In this document: positions 44,180 through 55,166 of the stretch, piece after piece | Position numbering within the stretch: the stretch's first letter is position 1 | Layout: the number at the start of each line of letters is the position of its first letter | From: Rozella allomycis CSF55 | Lineage: Eukaryota; Rozellomycota | Assembly (NCBI GenBank): GCA_000442015.1 | Contig: KE560848.1 | Coordinates: 157,389 to 221,388, forward strand | DNA length: 64,000 nucleotides | Direction: 5' to 3' | Position numbers and translations under genes: made by a program | The notes under the pieces: model-generated | Seen by the model: only the letters and a program-made list of their open reading frames with translations | Databases searched by the model: none | What the model was told of the DNA's origin: nothing

Positions 44180-46320
44180 ATGTTCCCCTTTTTGGCTCCT
44201 AAACATCAGAGACGAGTGAACGATGTTTATCCAACTCATCCTGGAGAAGAAGGAGCGGTTACTTCTAAACTGAGTCGTCTGACTTATTATATCAACGCCC
44301 GCCCCGTTAAACTCACAAAAGTTGTCAAATATTTAGAAACAAAGGTTCAACACGATCTTGACAAGGAGAGATCTGGGTAAAATAGAATTATTTATAAAAT
44401 AGGTATAATAAAGTGAGTCTTGAAATTATCGAAGCTCTTCTTCACAGTTGTGGATCCCTGTCAAAGGCTTTTGCTGCACCATCGTTGAGAATAATTAAAA
44501 CTCTTATTGAAAATGGAGATGAATCGCTATTCAATAGAACAACTTCTACTGTAAACAACAATCATTTGAATCAATAGTTTATCATGCTGTTAGATCATAT
44601 TAATGCACAAATGTTTGTAACAGATGCTGATTTTATAAATGCATTTAATAATTTGGTGGTCGATTTTACTAGAATGAGCGTAGTTGAGAAACCTGAGCCA
44701 AGCATTCAGTCACAGTAGAAATAGATATAAATTATAACTCAGAATCAGATTCACAGCTCTTTCTGCTATAAAGTCAATTTTACAAATAGAAAATGCTAGT
44801 AATGCAGAGTATATGAAGCACGTTGAATGTGCAATTCCTTCTATTCTATTTCACATGAAGCCTAGTCAACCTAAAAGGTAGCTTGCCTTTAATTTAATAA
44901 AAGATCGCGATCTATTAGCTCTCATTCTGAACATAAAAGGACGTCAATCTACAATGAGGTTGTTACTGAAGAAGGGATTGACAAATTGGCTTTACAATGT
45001 TTAGAAATTATTATAAAAAAGAATCAATCCATAAATCATGTTCTGAATACGATTTTCCAATATTTTGAAAAGTCTCAATGGACCCCTGCAGCTTTCCCAT
45101 TGAATGTAATGAAAATTGTAATTCAAAACTGCAAAGTAAAAAATAATCAAAAAAATGATAGTCTGTTTATTCAATTCTTATATATTTATTCAAAGTGATG
45201 TCAAATCCACAATATTCACTCAGCGTCCAATGCTCAATTTTGGACTTTTTAAAAATCACGCTCCATTCTTCAAATTCTAGTTTAGATTTTTCTCTTTTTG
45301 AAATTTCTAAAAAATTGTTAAAATTGGCTAAAAAAAGTTTAATCTCTAATCTACCCACAAATCCGGTTGATCTATTTTTAGAATCCGTGATTTCGGTTTT
45401 TCGTAAATTTCAATTTTGAATTCAAATAGAAAATTTAATAGAAAGAGAAGAATATTCTCAACAAAAAATAGATTTATTGATTCTCTTGTTAAATCAGATT
45501 CCATATTCACCTTCAAATAAGACTCCCATTCCTGATGACCAAAGCACGTCTTCAAATGCCATCGTGTTGAACCAAGAGCAGCGACTAAAATTTAGAATTT
45601 TCTGCTCAAAAGCGTTAAAAATAATTTCAACTTTTGAGATTCATTCTGCCTCGTTAAATCAACTTGCTTTATTGTTGGATTCTTATTCTCCCATTATTTT
45701 AGACTTTTATAACGTAAACATTGAGATTAAAGAAAATACTTTAATTTCTTTAAAAAACGTTCTTTCTTTTAACCTCTTCTCTTCGTATCCGGTATTAACA
45801 ATCAAATTACTTTTTATTAGCTATTCAAAACATTATTCTTTACAAAAACACGACACATATTCTTTTGTTTTCTATTGAATTTTAATAATGATTTAAATCT
45901 TTTTCAATTGATTAAAGATTGTTTCCTCATCTTGTTGGACTCTGACAATAGCTTGGAGCATGATGGAAGACTCTTGTCTCTGCTAAATAATTTGCTGGTA
46001 AACTTGCATAGATAATTTAAAAGAAATGCAATGATGATTACAAGGTTACCTTGATTGAAATACTTTCATTGATGGTACTACTTGAGGTAGCTCAAAAGTA
46101 TGACTCTCAAAGCCTAAAAGATCTGATTACAAAAGAAATCGAAACACGAAAACACGACAAGAAATGGATCGACTTTTTTCCTCCAATTTCGAAAACTGAA
46201 AGACCCTCACTTGATTTATTAACAATGACCAAAACTCATTTGCCTCAAATTGATAAATATCTTTTTGAATATGATGGAGAGGCAGAAATTCAACGTAAAT
46301 TATTGTCTTTTCTATCTTAG
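44180..46320 (+). CDS. EFR3: EFR3 plasma-membrane PI4-kinase scaffold
   Basis: HEAT-type scaffold that anchors Stt4/PI4K-IIIalpha at the plasma membrane. The N-terminus MFPFLAPKHQRRVNDVYPTH, SKLSRLTYYINARPVKLTKV and KYLETKVQHDLDKERSG is the conserved Efr3 membrane-binding start. SLEIIEALLHSCGSLSKAFA and subsequent helices continue the armadillo-like rod, with about seven introns. The end TLIEILSLMVLLEVAQKYDS ... DGEAEIQRKLLSFLS stops at 46320. The middle is divergent and some exon borders (44580-45000, 45880-46050) are approximate. It pairs functionally with VPS34 and the ORP of this window in phosphoinositide biology, though not as a cluster. Confidence 0.8.
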
Positions 46321-46477
46321 AATGCTTGGCTTCAAACCCACTACCCATGTCCACAAGACCGTCATCATCTAGTCGCAGCATCAATCTTTCATTTACATCT
46401 AGGAAAAAGCAAAGCTCTTCAACAGTTATGTCTGACTCTGCTTCATGTATTAGTGTTAAAGATCTAAAAGATGCCAT
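46321..46477 (-). CDS. Possible small gene convergent with EFR3
   Basis: A minus-strand frame from an ATG at 46477 reads MASFRSLTLIHEAESDITVE, ELCFFLDVNERLMLRLDDDG and LVDMGSGFEAKHSK. This composition is far more protein-like than the plus strand here. The frame stays open into the EFR3 3' end (to 46127), where it is plainly antisense. The real gene probably ends soon after 46321 through splicing or an uncertain stop. No family recognised. Treat as tentative. Confidence 0.33.
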
Positions 46478-46512
46478 GAGTATTAATATTATTTTTTAAC
46501 CTAAACTTAGCT

Positions 46513-46768
46513 ATGGGTAAAAGGAATGAATTTACTCAAAGTGCAATGCAAGAATCGCATTTCAAATATCACAAAGTAATCACTAAAAATCCCAGCTTTT
46601 ATGCTGCTTCAATGTCTAATTTAGGATTGGTAACTTTTATTTTCTTCTTTAAGACAGAAAAAAGACAAGGACCAAATATTTCATGCATTTCTGGATGCCA
46701 ACGATCTTGACGACAAACAACTCATAGATGAAATAGAAAGGTTACGGATAGAACATCAATCTAATTAA
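46513..46768 (+). CDS. Small unrecognised two-exon protein
   Basis: About 75 residues: MGKRNEFTQSAMQESHFKYH, KVITKNPSFYAASMSNLGL, then a GT-AG intron of about 28 nt, then KKDKDQIFHAFLDANDLDDK and QLIDEIERLRIEHQSN. Splicing at the distal AG (after acag) keeps the frame open to a stop at 46766-46768. The second exon is a strongly helical charged segment. I cannot name a family; it sits between EFR3 and tRNA-Thr. Confidence 0.5.
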
Positions 46769-46869
46769 TAACAAAATAAAATTTTGCACTATTTGTACAA
46801 TAATTTCAATATCTTTGAATTGCTTCTATTTGACATGATTAATGCTTTGACGCAAAAATGCAAAAAAAA

Positions 46870-46941
46870 TGCCTTCAGGGAGGATTGAACACCCGACCTC
46901 ATGTTTACAAGACATGCGCTCTACCACTGAGCTATGAAGGC
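46870..46941 (-). tRNA. tRNA-Thr (TGT)
   Basis: A 72-nt cloverleaf on the minus strand. Acceptor GCCTTCA pairs with TGAAGGC. D-arm TAGCTCAGTGGTAGAGC, anticodon arm CATGTCTTGTAAACATG with anticodon TGT, T-arm GGTGTTCAATCC. The minus strand continues into a T-rich run at 46862-46868, suitable as a Pol III terminator. Confidence 0.95.
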
Positions 46942-47021
46942 TTGACTTAGTGAAGCAAATACTATTTATATTGATATAGCTAACTTTTGATCTTTCCTGT
47001 TTTAACAATTTTGATTTTTCC

Positions 47022-48119
47022 ATGAAAGCGCTTAGCATAATTTCCGGGTCATCTCATCCCCAACTAGCGGATAAAATATGCAGCAAACTGGGAACAGAAA
47101 AATGCAAAGTTGTTCTTAATAAGTTCTGCAACAGCGAAACTAACATTGAAATTTGTGACAGTGTAAGAGATATGGATGTGTATATCATCCAAACAAGTTC
47201 CAACCTTGTAAACAAAAATTTCATGGAGCTCGCGATATTAATACATGCATGTAAAATGGCATCGGCTCAAAAGGTTCAAAAAATTAATGTTGTTACCCAA
47301 GGTCACAGTAATATTGCCATGCTCCTTTTATCAAAAACAAGTCGATGATCCTTGGAACCGACTGAACGGAGTACCCCTTTCTGAATACCAAAAAGAAATG
47401 TTGGCCAATCTACAATACAGTAAAGAAAGTTACAAACTTTGGGCATCGAGGTCAGGAAAGTTGGTTGCTAATATACTTTCGGTAGCCGGTAAGCGATGAC
47501 CGCCATGTGTAACAAGGGGCCGATCATTTAATAACACTAGATCTGCATGAACCGCAATTTCAAGGGTTTTTCGATATCCCAGTGGACAATTTACACTCCC
47601 ACAATCTGGTTTGTCTGTGCATTAAAGAAAATATCGAAAATTATGGCGAAAGCGTAATTGTTTCGCCAGACGCTGGTGGAACAAAAAGGTAACCTTCTTA
47701 AAGGTATTAAATTGAGGGCTTCAATTATATCAGCTAAATTAGGAATCGAATTTGCAATGATACATAGAGAAAAGAAAGCTAACATTTTAATCGGAGATGT
47801 CGCCCAAAGGGAATGTATATTGATAGATGATCTTGCGGATTCTTCTAATACAATAGTTATGGCCTCGTATCTTTTAAAAGAGAAAGGTGCATCAAAAATA
47901 TATGCTGTAATAACCCACGGGATTTTTTCTGGCGATGCACTACAAAAAATTGCGGCAAGCCCACTTGACGTGGTGTATGTAAGTGATTCAATTCCTCAAG
48001 ATGTTCATATGCAACAATGTCCCAAAATTAAACGTTTTGAAGTCGCCCAGTTATTTGCAGAGGCCATAAGGAGGAATCATAACGGTGAATCAGTTTCAAT
48101 GTTATTTGACGATCAATAA
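47022..48119 (+). CDS. PRS1: Ribose-phosphate pyrophosphokinase (PRPP synthetase)
   Basis: Makes PRPP for nucleotide, His and Trp synthesis. N-terminal domain: [41 protein letters not shown] 28-nt intron joins ACKMASAQK to [13 protein letters not shown]. Then an insertion of about 35 residues ([20 protein letters not shown]...) replaces the usual short flexible loop, as in fungal Prs1/Prs5-type subunits. After it come [37 protein letters not shown] and [12 protein letters not shown]-terminal: [10 protein letters not shown] (PRPP/ribose-5-P loop), [10 protein letters not shown] and [20 protein letters not shown]. Three to five short introns. The catalytic flexible-loop Arg/Lys pattern is altered by the insertion, so it may act as a heteromer subunit. 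Confidence 0.9.
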
Positions 48120-48204
48120 ATAAAAATCAGTGGATTTATTTCAAATCTAAAAAGATCTAATTCTAAATTTTACATCTGCTAAATCAGGTGGCTTGTGACA
48201 GTGA

Positions 48205-49239
48205 ATGAAGATTTTAGTAGATTATAGATTTTTCAACGGATTTCACCCGACACAAAGAGATATATTTGATATTCTTGGCGACGCGAAAATATATCTACAA
48301 AATATCACTGAAGTTTACATCTACCATGACCAGGCCTCTTCCTCGAGCTTTGAGAATAGAGACGATCAGAAATTCTTTGTTGATATGTTTCATATCTTTG
48401 GGTCTTTTAGCGATGCTGTAGCTTTATGCATTAGATTTTGCCGTCAAGGAGATTTTTGCATCTTATCAAACGATGCTCAGTTTTTGACTATATTAAACGA
48501 GATTAAGAAAGGCACTAATAATTTTATAGTTTTCATATCAAATAAGACATATTATACTGGATTGATTCGTGGGCATGTAGTCAACAAATTCTATAATGGC
48601 AGTCTGTCGACAGAAATGCTCGTTACTGTCGAGCCCACTAAAGAAGATGGAGAAAAAATAGTTGAAAACGCTGAAAGAATGAATGATACTGTAAAGAAGA
48701 CTGACAATATTAAAGAGGAAGAGAAAAGGGAGGGGTCTCATTCTCCATTTCAAATGTTCAAGAATTTCACAATTCATGAAAATCAAGACGATAAAAATTC
48801 AGGATTTGAATACAGAAGATTTGATTTCATTTTGGTTTACACTTTTGTGCATAAGAATAAATTTGGCTTTAATCCTAGGTCATGTGTTTGTGGGCCCATG
48901 GGAAAATATTTAAAGGGACGAAAAGTTGGGGAATTAATTGGCGAATACATTAATCTTAAATATTTAGAAGAGCGTGAAGACAGATCATTAAGATTAGGAA
49001 GAAAATTGAGAGCATTGTTACCATTTGTTTCTGAACTCTGTATCGTTTACAAAGATGTTGAAGAGGTCAATGAGGAAAGATTGACTGCTGCGTTTGAAGA
49101 TTTCGATTTTACCATTATTCAATTAAAAGATTCCAAAGAGTTTATCGTAAAGTTAAAGAATTTAGGTTTAATTGAATATTGTCGTGCCTCGATGATGTTT
49201 AAAGGCAAGTCCTTTTTGGAAAAGAATGTAGACAAATAA
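48205..49239 (+). CDS. Unrecognised protein with possible NYN/PIN-like domain
   Basis: A 344-residue intronless frame. The N-terminal 110 residues alternate strand and helix: MKILVDYRFFNGFHPTQRDI with an early Asp, EVYIYHDQASSS, DAVALCIRFCRQGDFCILSN, DAQFLTILNEIKKGTNNFIV, FISNKTYY. The SNDAQFLTIL stretch resembles the second acidic motif of NYN-domain nucleases (SxDxDF). A charged linker (about 140-185) precedes an unrecognised C-terminal domain (YRRFDFILVYTFVHKNKFGF; VGELIGEYINLKYLEERED). The NYN assignment is an inference from pattern, not a proven match. Confidence 0.6.
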   Translation: MKILVDYRFFNGFHPTQRDIFDILGDAKIYLQNITEVYIYHDQASSSSFENRDDQKFFVDMFHIFGSFSDAVALCIRFCRQGDFCILSNDAQFLTILNEIKKGTNNFIVFISNKTYYTGLIRGHVVNKFYNGSLSTEMLVTVEPTKEDGEKIVENAERMNDTVKKTDNIKEEEKREGSHSPFQMFKNFTIHENQDDKNSGFEYRRFDFILVYTFVHKNKFGFNPRSCVCGPMGKYLKGRKVGELIGEYINLKYLEEREDRSLRLGRKLRALLPFVSELCIVYKDVEEVNEERLTAAFEDFDFTIIQLKDSKEFIVKLKNLGLIEYCRASMMFKGKSFLEKNVDK

Positions 49240-49377
49240 AGCGGCCTATTTTATGCAATATATTTGTTTAATCATTAAAGTTTAGTTCCCTTAACTTCTT
49301 TAACTTAATCCGGATATTTTACGTGTATATTAATATGAGTATATAAAAATATCTATTTTGCACTTTATTGATGACTT

Positions 49378-52300
49378 TTAGCCCTTCTTTGAGAGGAAAG
49401 GGATAGAGCCGAATTGTGCCAATGGCGGCAACTTGTCATTCTATAATAACAGCAAATAAAAAATTTTACCTTGGCGATAATGGGCTTCGTTTTGAATATT
49501 TTGTTGTAATTCTCTTCTCTATTTGAGAGTTCTAGCTTTACAAAATCCAATTCGCTCTATTCACAATCAATTTATGTATTACTTTTAAAAGAACAATTTG
49601 TTTCTTTTTGAAATCGCAATCATTTTTTAATTGATTGATCAAAGTTATGTCTTTTTCTCTTGGTGGCCTTGAATCAAACTTTTGCTTCCACTCCTGAACT
49701 TGATCCTGTAGTATCGATATCTTTGTGTTGAGATCATGTTGAGATTTCGAAAAATCTTTAATTAAGCTTTCAAGATCAGATTTGTGTTGCAGATTTATTT
49801 CATGCAAAGATTTCTCGAGCACATTTTTATGATCTGCTTCTAATTTATCTAAATTTTCTCGATATTCTATTGTTAAATTAGCAACTTTCTTTTCCATCTC
49901 TTCAATTGAAGAGGTTCGATTTACAAGTTGGTGATTTAATTGTTGGTTTTCATTCTTTATAAATTAAATATATAAAATTTACAAGCAGGTCTTTTATTTT
50001 AGAATTAAGATCTCTTGATTTTTGTTCAAGTTCTTTTTGCGATAAAATCAATCGATTTTCGATTTCTGTTAAGCTTTTTTCATACTTGGATATTTCCATA
50101 TTCTTTTCGTTTAACTCTTTTAGATTCTCACTTTTCAGTTCTTCAATTTGACGTTTTAATTGATTGACTTGCATTAAAGTCTCTTCTTTGTAGACATTGT
50201 TCTGCTATAAATTAAATATTAAATTTACTTTATTCATTTGAGTAATTTTCAATTCTTTTAATTCAGTTTCCAAAGAAATTATTCTGCTTTCGTATTCTGA
50301 CTGAATTTCCTCTTGCTTCTTTGTAAATTCTTTAAACCTTTGATTCTCAGACCCTAAAATTTTATTAATTTCATTTTGATTTTCTTTTTGAAGGTCATTT
50401 TTTATTCTTTCAATTTCAATTTTGTGATTTTCTAATGCCGCTTTGTAATTTTCCAATTCATTCAAATTGACTTTATGGAGTGATTCTATCTCTTTTTTTA
50501 ATCTTTCGATTTCCATATCTTTTTCTAGTATAAATTTATTTTCATTTTTCATCTTGTCTATCAATTCTTTATTAATTGATTCAACTTTGTCGAGTTTTGT
50601 GGCATACAATTGAGAATCTAATTCAAGTTTAATGATTTGGTCCTTTTAAAATAAAAATTAAAAATTACATCCAGAGTTTGCTTTATTAATTTAAAATTAT
50701 CCTCCAAGTCTTTTCTTTCCTGTTTAAATTTAAAACTCCTGATAGTTGAAAAAAGTTTATGAAATTTACATTTCAGTTTCAATCACATTTCTTTGATTTA
50801 GCAATGAATGAAAACTTTCTTCTTTCACTTTCTTAATTTCAATTTCATTTTTCTTTTCTGATTTGAGTAAATTATCGTTGAGAATCTACAATTGACAAGT
50901 ACCATTACCTTTACATTTAATTCACTCTTTAATTGCATGATTTCATTTTTCTTTTCATCCAATTCTTTATTTTTTTCATTAATTTCCTCTATTAATTTAT
51001 TTATTTTATTTTCTTTGAAAATATATCCTGTATCCCTATCCTTTATTTCTTGAATCAAGTTTATTATTCTATCATTTAAATTTTGTTCTTTTTGTTTAAA
51101 TTCTCTAGTTAATTCATCTTCTCTTTCCTTTGAATTTAGTTCGTTCTCTCTTTGCCTTTTTTCCCAATCCTTCTCCCGATTTTCTCTTTCTTGTTTAAAT
51201 TGAACTTCTAATTCAAAATATAAATTCTGGTATTGTTTAATTTCATTATCTTTTGAATTTAATACTTGTTGAAGTTTATCTTCAGACTCTATTAATAGCT
51301 CCCTTGATAATGTGGCTTCTTCTTCAATTCTATGTGAATTTCTAATTAACTCTTGTTTTTCACTGGAATATTCATCTATCGTTTTTTGTTTCTCAAATAA
51401 ATCATTTATTAAAGATTGCTTCTCACTCACCACTTTATTTAAATCCAACTTTACATTTTCATGTAATAAATTCAATTCTTCAATTTTAAATTTATATTCT
51501 TTATTCAATTCTTTCAAAGAGTCTGTCAATTTATTTTCTTTTAACAATTTTTCGTTCAGGCTTTTATTTGTTGCCTTGACTTCGATATTTTCATTTTCAA
51601 TGTTTCTATTTGTCACCCCAGTTATAATTTACTTGATCTTTATTTCTTGCTCTTGAAATGATGCTTCAAGCATTTCAAGATCTCTTTTTGTCATATTCAG
51701 TTCTTTTTCTATTTTTTTAATCTCTTTTTCCTTATTCTCTAACATTTCTTCATTCTGTCTTTTCTTTATTTCTAATTTCTTGTTCTTTTCATTTAAGCCG
51801 TTCAATTGGTTCTGGACGGATGCAAACTCGTCTTCTATTTTCATTATCTTTCCATTTAAGATTTTATTATCTTCTTCAATCTTCTTTTTTTCAATCAAAA
51901 CCTTTTTAATCTCCGTCTTCATCATTTCCTTGTCATGTTCGAAACTTGTTTTATTCTTGAAAATCGTGTCTGTTGCTTCCTTTAATCTTTCTTTCATTTT
52001 TTGAATCTCTTCTACGTTTCTCTCCTTTGATGTTAACAATTCTTCTTCGTAGTCTCTTTTCTTTTGCTCAAAGTCCCTTTAAATGCTGACATACCATTTT
52101 ACAAATGCAGTTGAATTATTTTATCGGCAAATTCTTTCTTTATTTCTTCTTCTTTAGCCTCAAATTGCATCTTTATCAAATCAATATTCTTCTTCATTTC
52201 CTCCTTTGTTTTATCCAATCCAATTTTAAACGTCTATTATCATCATTAACATATTTTACTTTTAAATTTTCACTCTCAACCTTTTTCTTTTCCAGTTCTT

Positions 52301-52738
52301 CCTTTATCTCTTTACATTTCAATGTTTGTTTTTGTAATTGTTGCTCAAATTTGCATTTCAAAGCCTCAATCTCAACTCTGTGCTTTTCCTTCTCTAATAA
52401 ATTTTGTTTCTCTAAATCACTAATATTCATCTTTTCCTTAGTAATTAAACCCCTTACCTACATAAGATTCAAAACAGTTTTAACACCTTTAATAGATCAA
52501 CACTCTTTAGATGATTCTCTTGATTAATTTTAAATTTATCTTCTTGTTCAGATATATACATTTCGTTCAACTCGTTTTTATTGTTTAAAACGTATATAAC
52601 TTTTGTCAGCTGTGCTACCTTTTTAGACAGCTTATACAAAATATCCCCATAAAATGGGTGAAGATTTGGTCGGTTCGTAAATCCCTGTCTTTCATCAAAC
52701 ACAATTTGTGGTAGGTCAAATGAAAATTGTTGTCGCAT
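49378..52738 (-). CDS. FAM184-like coiled-coil protein
   Basis: About 1,000-residue coiled coil whose two ends match animal FAM184A/B. N-terminal: DILYKLSKKVAQLTKVIYVL and NNKNELNE (compare HLKMSKKIAQLTKVIYALN-TKNDEHE). C-terminal: INQLKNDCDFKKKQIVLLK and LDFVKLELSNREENYNKIFK (compare ELVNRETNFNKVF). The last exon, after a 29-nt intron, encodes NDKLPPLAQFGSIPFLSKKG and a stop at 49378. The middle is heptad-rich and split by at least eight short introns, so internal borders are approximate. FAM184 function is unknown; its presence beside delta-tubulin in the same window suggests a flagellar or centriolar role, an inference. Confidence 0.75.
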
Positions 52739-52825
52739 CGTTGCTAGCTAAGTTTTCAATTTCATACAAAACAAATAGTCTTCAAATACCTAGTTTTCAA
52801 TTTGATACAAAATAAAACTTTAAAG

Positions 52826-52897
52826 TGCCCATACCCGGAATCGAACCGGGATATTAGCGGCCACAACGCTACGTACTAACCGTTATACTATATGAGC
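52826..52897 (-). tRNA. tRNA-His (GTG)
   Basis: A 72-nt cloverleaf on the minus strand. Acceptor GCTCATA pairs with TATGGGC with one G-T pair. D-arm ATAGTATAACGGTTAGTAC, anticodon arm TAGCGTTGTGGCCGCTA with anticodon GTG, T-arm GGTTCGATTCC, discriminator A. The genomic base just 5' of the acceptor is G (52898 is C on plus), matching the G-1 that tRNA-His needs. Confidence 0.94.
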
Positions 52898-53028
52898 CGA
52901 GGGATTTTGAAAATGTAAATTTATACCTATTCCAACGTATCTGATGATCTTGATTAGGTGTTTTCACCATTCTGAAATCAAATTTTGATTTGCACAATTT
53001 CTTACAAATTGTTGTTGTTTTCAATTTT

Positions 53029-55148
53029 ATGTCTGCTTCGTGGAAAACCTTACTGATTCCTCCATTAGAAAAGGTTGAACACGTAATTAAATTGCCACAT
53101 GGCGCATCGTATAGTGATCCCTATAACTGGTTGCGTGACGACAATAAATCGAATTTGTCAATTCGTAAGCTTCTTGAGGTTCAAAATGAATACACCCAAA
53201 ATGTTATATCAAGAACAGGAATTAAGGATATCGAAGTAATAGTATAGCCTAATGTCAATAGCATGTTATTATTCAAAAAACTGAAGAAAGAAAGGCGAGT
53301 ACCAGTTTCTGGACTATACCATCATGGAATGTTGGTGATTACGCATATTACTTTGATAAAGAAACAGGAGAAAATTTATTAAGACAGAAGGATGGAGTGG
53401 AAGAATTGATTTTGCAGACCAGTGAATTTGAAGGAGATTTAGGGCACGTTGAAGTCCACCCTGACAATACATTTGTCGCATTTGTAGTTGACAATAAAGG
53501 CGATGAAAAATATACATTACAAATTAAAGTTCTGAAAAATAATACGATTTTGCCCTTTAAAGCACCAGTTAGTTCCAACGAACGAATTGTGCAATGTATG
53601 AAATGGATTAATAATGGAAAAGAATTGGCATTTATATATGGCGAAGATGCTAGAAGCTGCAGGCTGTACAAACTTGAGGATCAAACAGACATTGAAATAT
53701 ATGTAGAAAAAGATGTTTCATTTGCGTTAAACTTGGAAACCACAACAGATTCCCTGTATGTTTACTTAACTAGCCAGAGTTCGTCGTCTAATCAAGTTTT
53801 CATATTTGAAATGAATGGACTGATTCCTGTGTTTGAAAGAGATGAATACACAGAATGCACTGTAGAGCATCACCACGGATACTTTTATCTTAATTATCAT
53901 GATAAAAATTGTTTAAATTCCAAAATAGTTAAAGTCGAGAAGAATTTTGTTGGCGACAAAAGCAAATGGGAAACTGTTATTGCCTGTAGGGAGGACACGA
54001 TGATAATGTCGATGAATGTGTTAAAGGATTTTTTAATTTTGGTAACAATGAAGGACTGTGACAAACAAATTGAGGTTTACGAAATTATAGATGGAAAAAT
54101 AGTTGTTGAAAGCGGCCATAAAATTTGTTTTCCTTTTAATGAAGTCATTTACACCTTTTTCTTTGACAAGAGATTAGATTTTAATCGGCCATCATTTTCA
54201 GTAAACTACATGTCCTATATTACTCCACCTTGCATAATTGAGTATAATTTAGTTTCTAAACACTGGGATATCAAATCCAAATCAAATTTGCAAAACTTTG
54301 ACCCCAATGAATATCAATCTGAAAGAGTGTTTGCAAAATCACACGATGGAAAACAAATCCCAATATCTATGGTGTACAAAAAATGTTTTAAGACAAGGCC
54401 TATGCCTCTTTTACTGTAAATATGTTATGTCTATGATTTTAGATTTGGCTATGGTGCATATTGGTCTGCTCAACAACCCTGGTTTCTAGCATCTAGAATC
54501 TGTCTTTTAGATGCCGGCTTCATATTCGCTACTGCTCATGTTCGGGGTGGAACTGAAAAAGGAAGGCAGTGGGCCATTGACGGACAAAAGCTCAAAAAAA
54601 TTAATTCATTCCTGGATTATATTTCATGTGCAGAACATTTAATTGATATAGAGTATGCTTGCAGGAATAAGATTACAGGATGGGGAAGATCTGCAGGTGG
54701 GACATTAATAGCAGGTGTTATGAAAATGAGGCCCGATCTTTTTCGAGCAATTGTATTGGATGTTCCTTTTGCTGATGTGATTACTTCATTATCTGATTCT
54801 ACTATACCCTGGTCTGAATATGAGAGGAACGAATGGGGCAATCCTAATATCAAAGCAGAATATGATGTTATGAAAGAGTACAGTCCAATGAATGATATGA
54901 AAAAGGCCGTGTATCCTCACATTTTTATTGGTGCTGCTTGGAATGATGCCAGGGTACCATACTGGGAACCAGTAAAATTGTTGGCGTTGCTGAGAGAATC
55001 TCAAATGGACAAAGAGAAAGTTTCTCTTTTGTTAACAGATTTTGAAGGAGGCCATTATTCATTGTGGGCCAATGGACAAATCCCACTCCGATGGGCTTTC
55101 TTGATCTGGGCTGTTGACGGAGACAATAAAAACTTATCAAATTTATGA
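53029..55148 (+). CDS. Oligopeptidase B / prolyl-oligopeptidase family serine peptidase
   Basis: S9A peptidase cleaving small peptides, oligopeptidase B type. N-terminal GASYSDPYNWLRDDNK is the typical start of the propeller domain; beta-propeller segments follow (VEVHPDNTFVAFVVDNKGDE, CMKWINNGKELAFIY). The alpha/beta-hydrolase domain holds LLFGYGAYW-type oxyanion region, GFIFATAHVRGGTEKGRQW, nucleophile Ser in GWGRSAGG, DVPFADVITSLSDSTIPWSE, EWGNP, catalytic Asp in NDARVPYWEP and His in FEGGHYS. Introns of 26-28 nt (53238 and 54416). About 690 residues, as expected. The nucleophile elbow GRSAGG differs from the common GGSAGG by one residue but keeps Ser. Confidence 0.9.
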
Positions 55149-55166
55149 AATTTAAATTTTCTTGCT

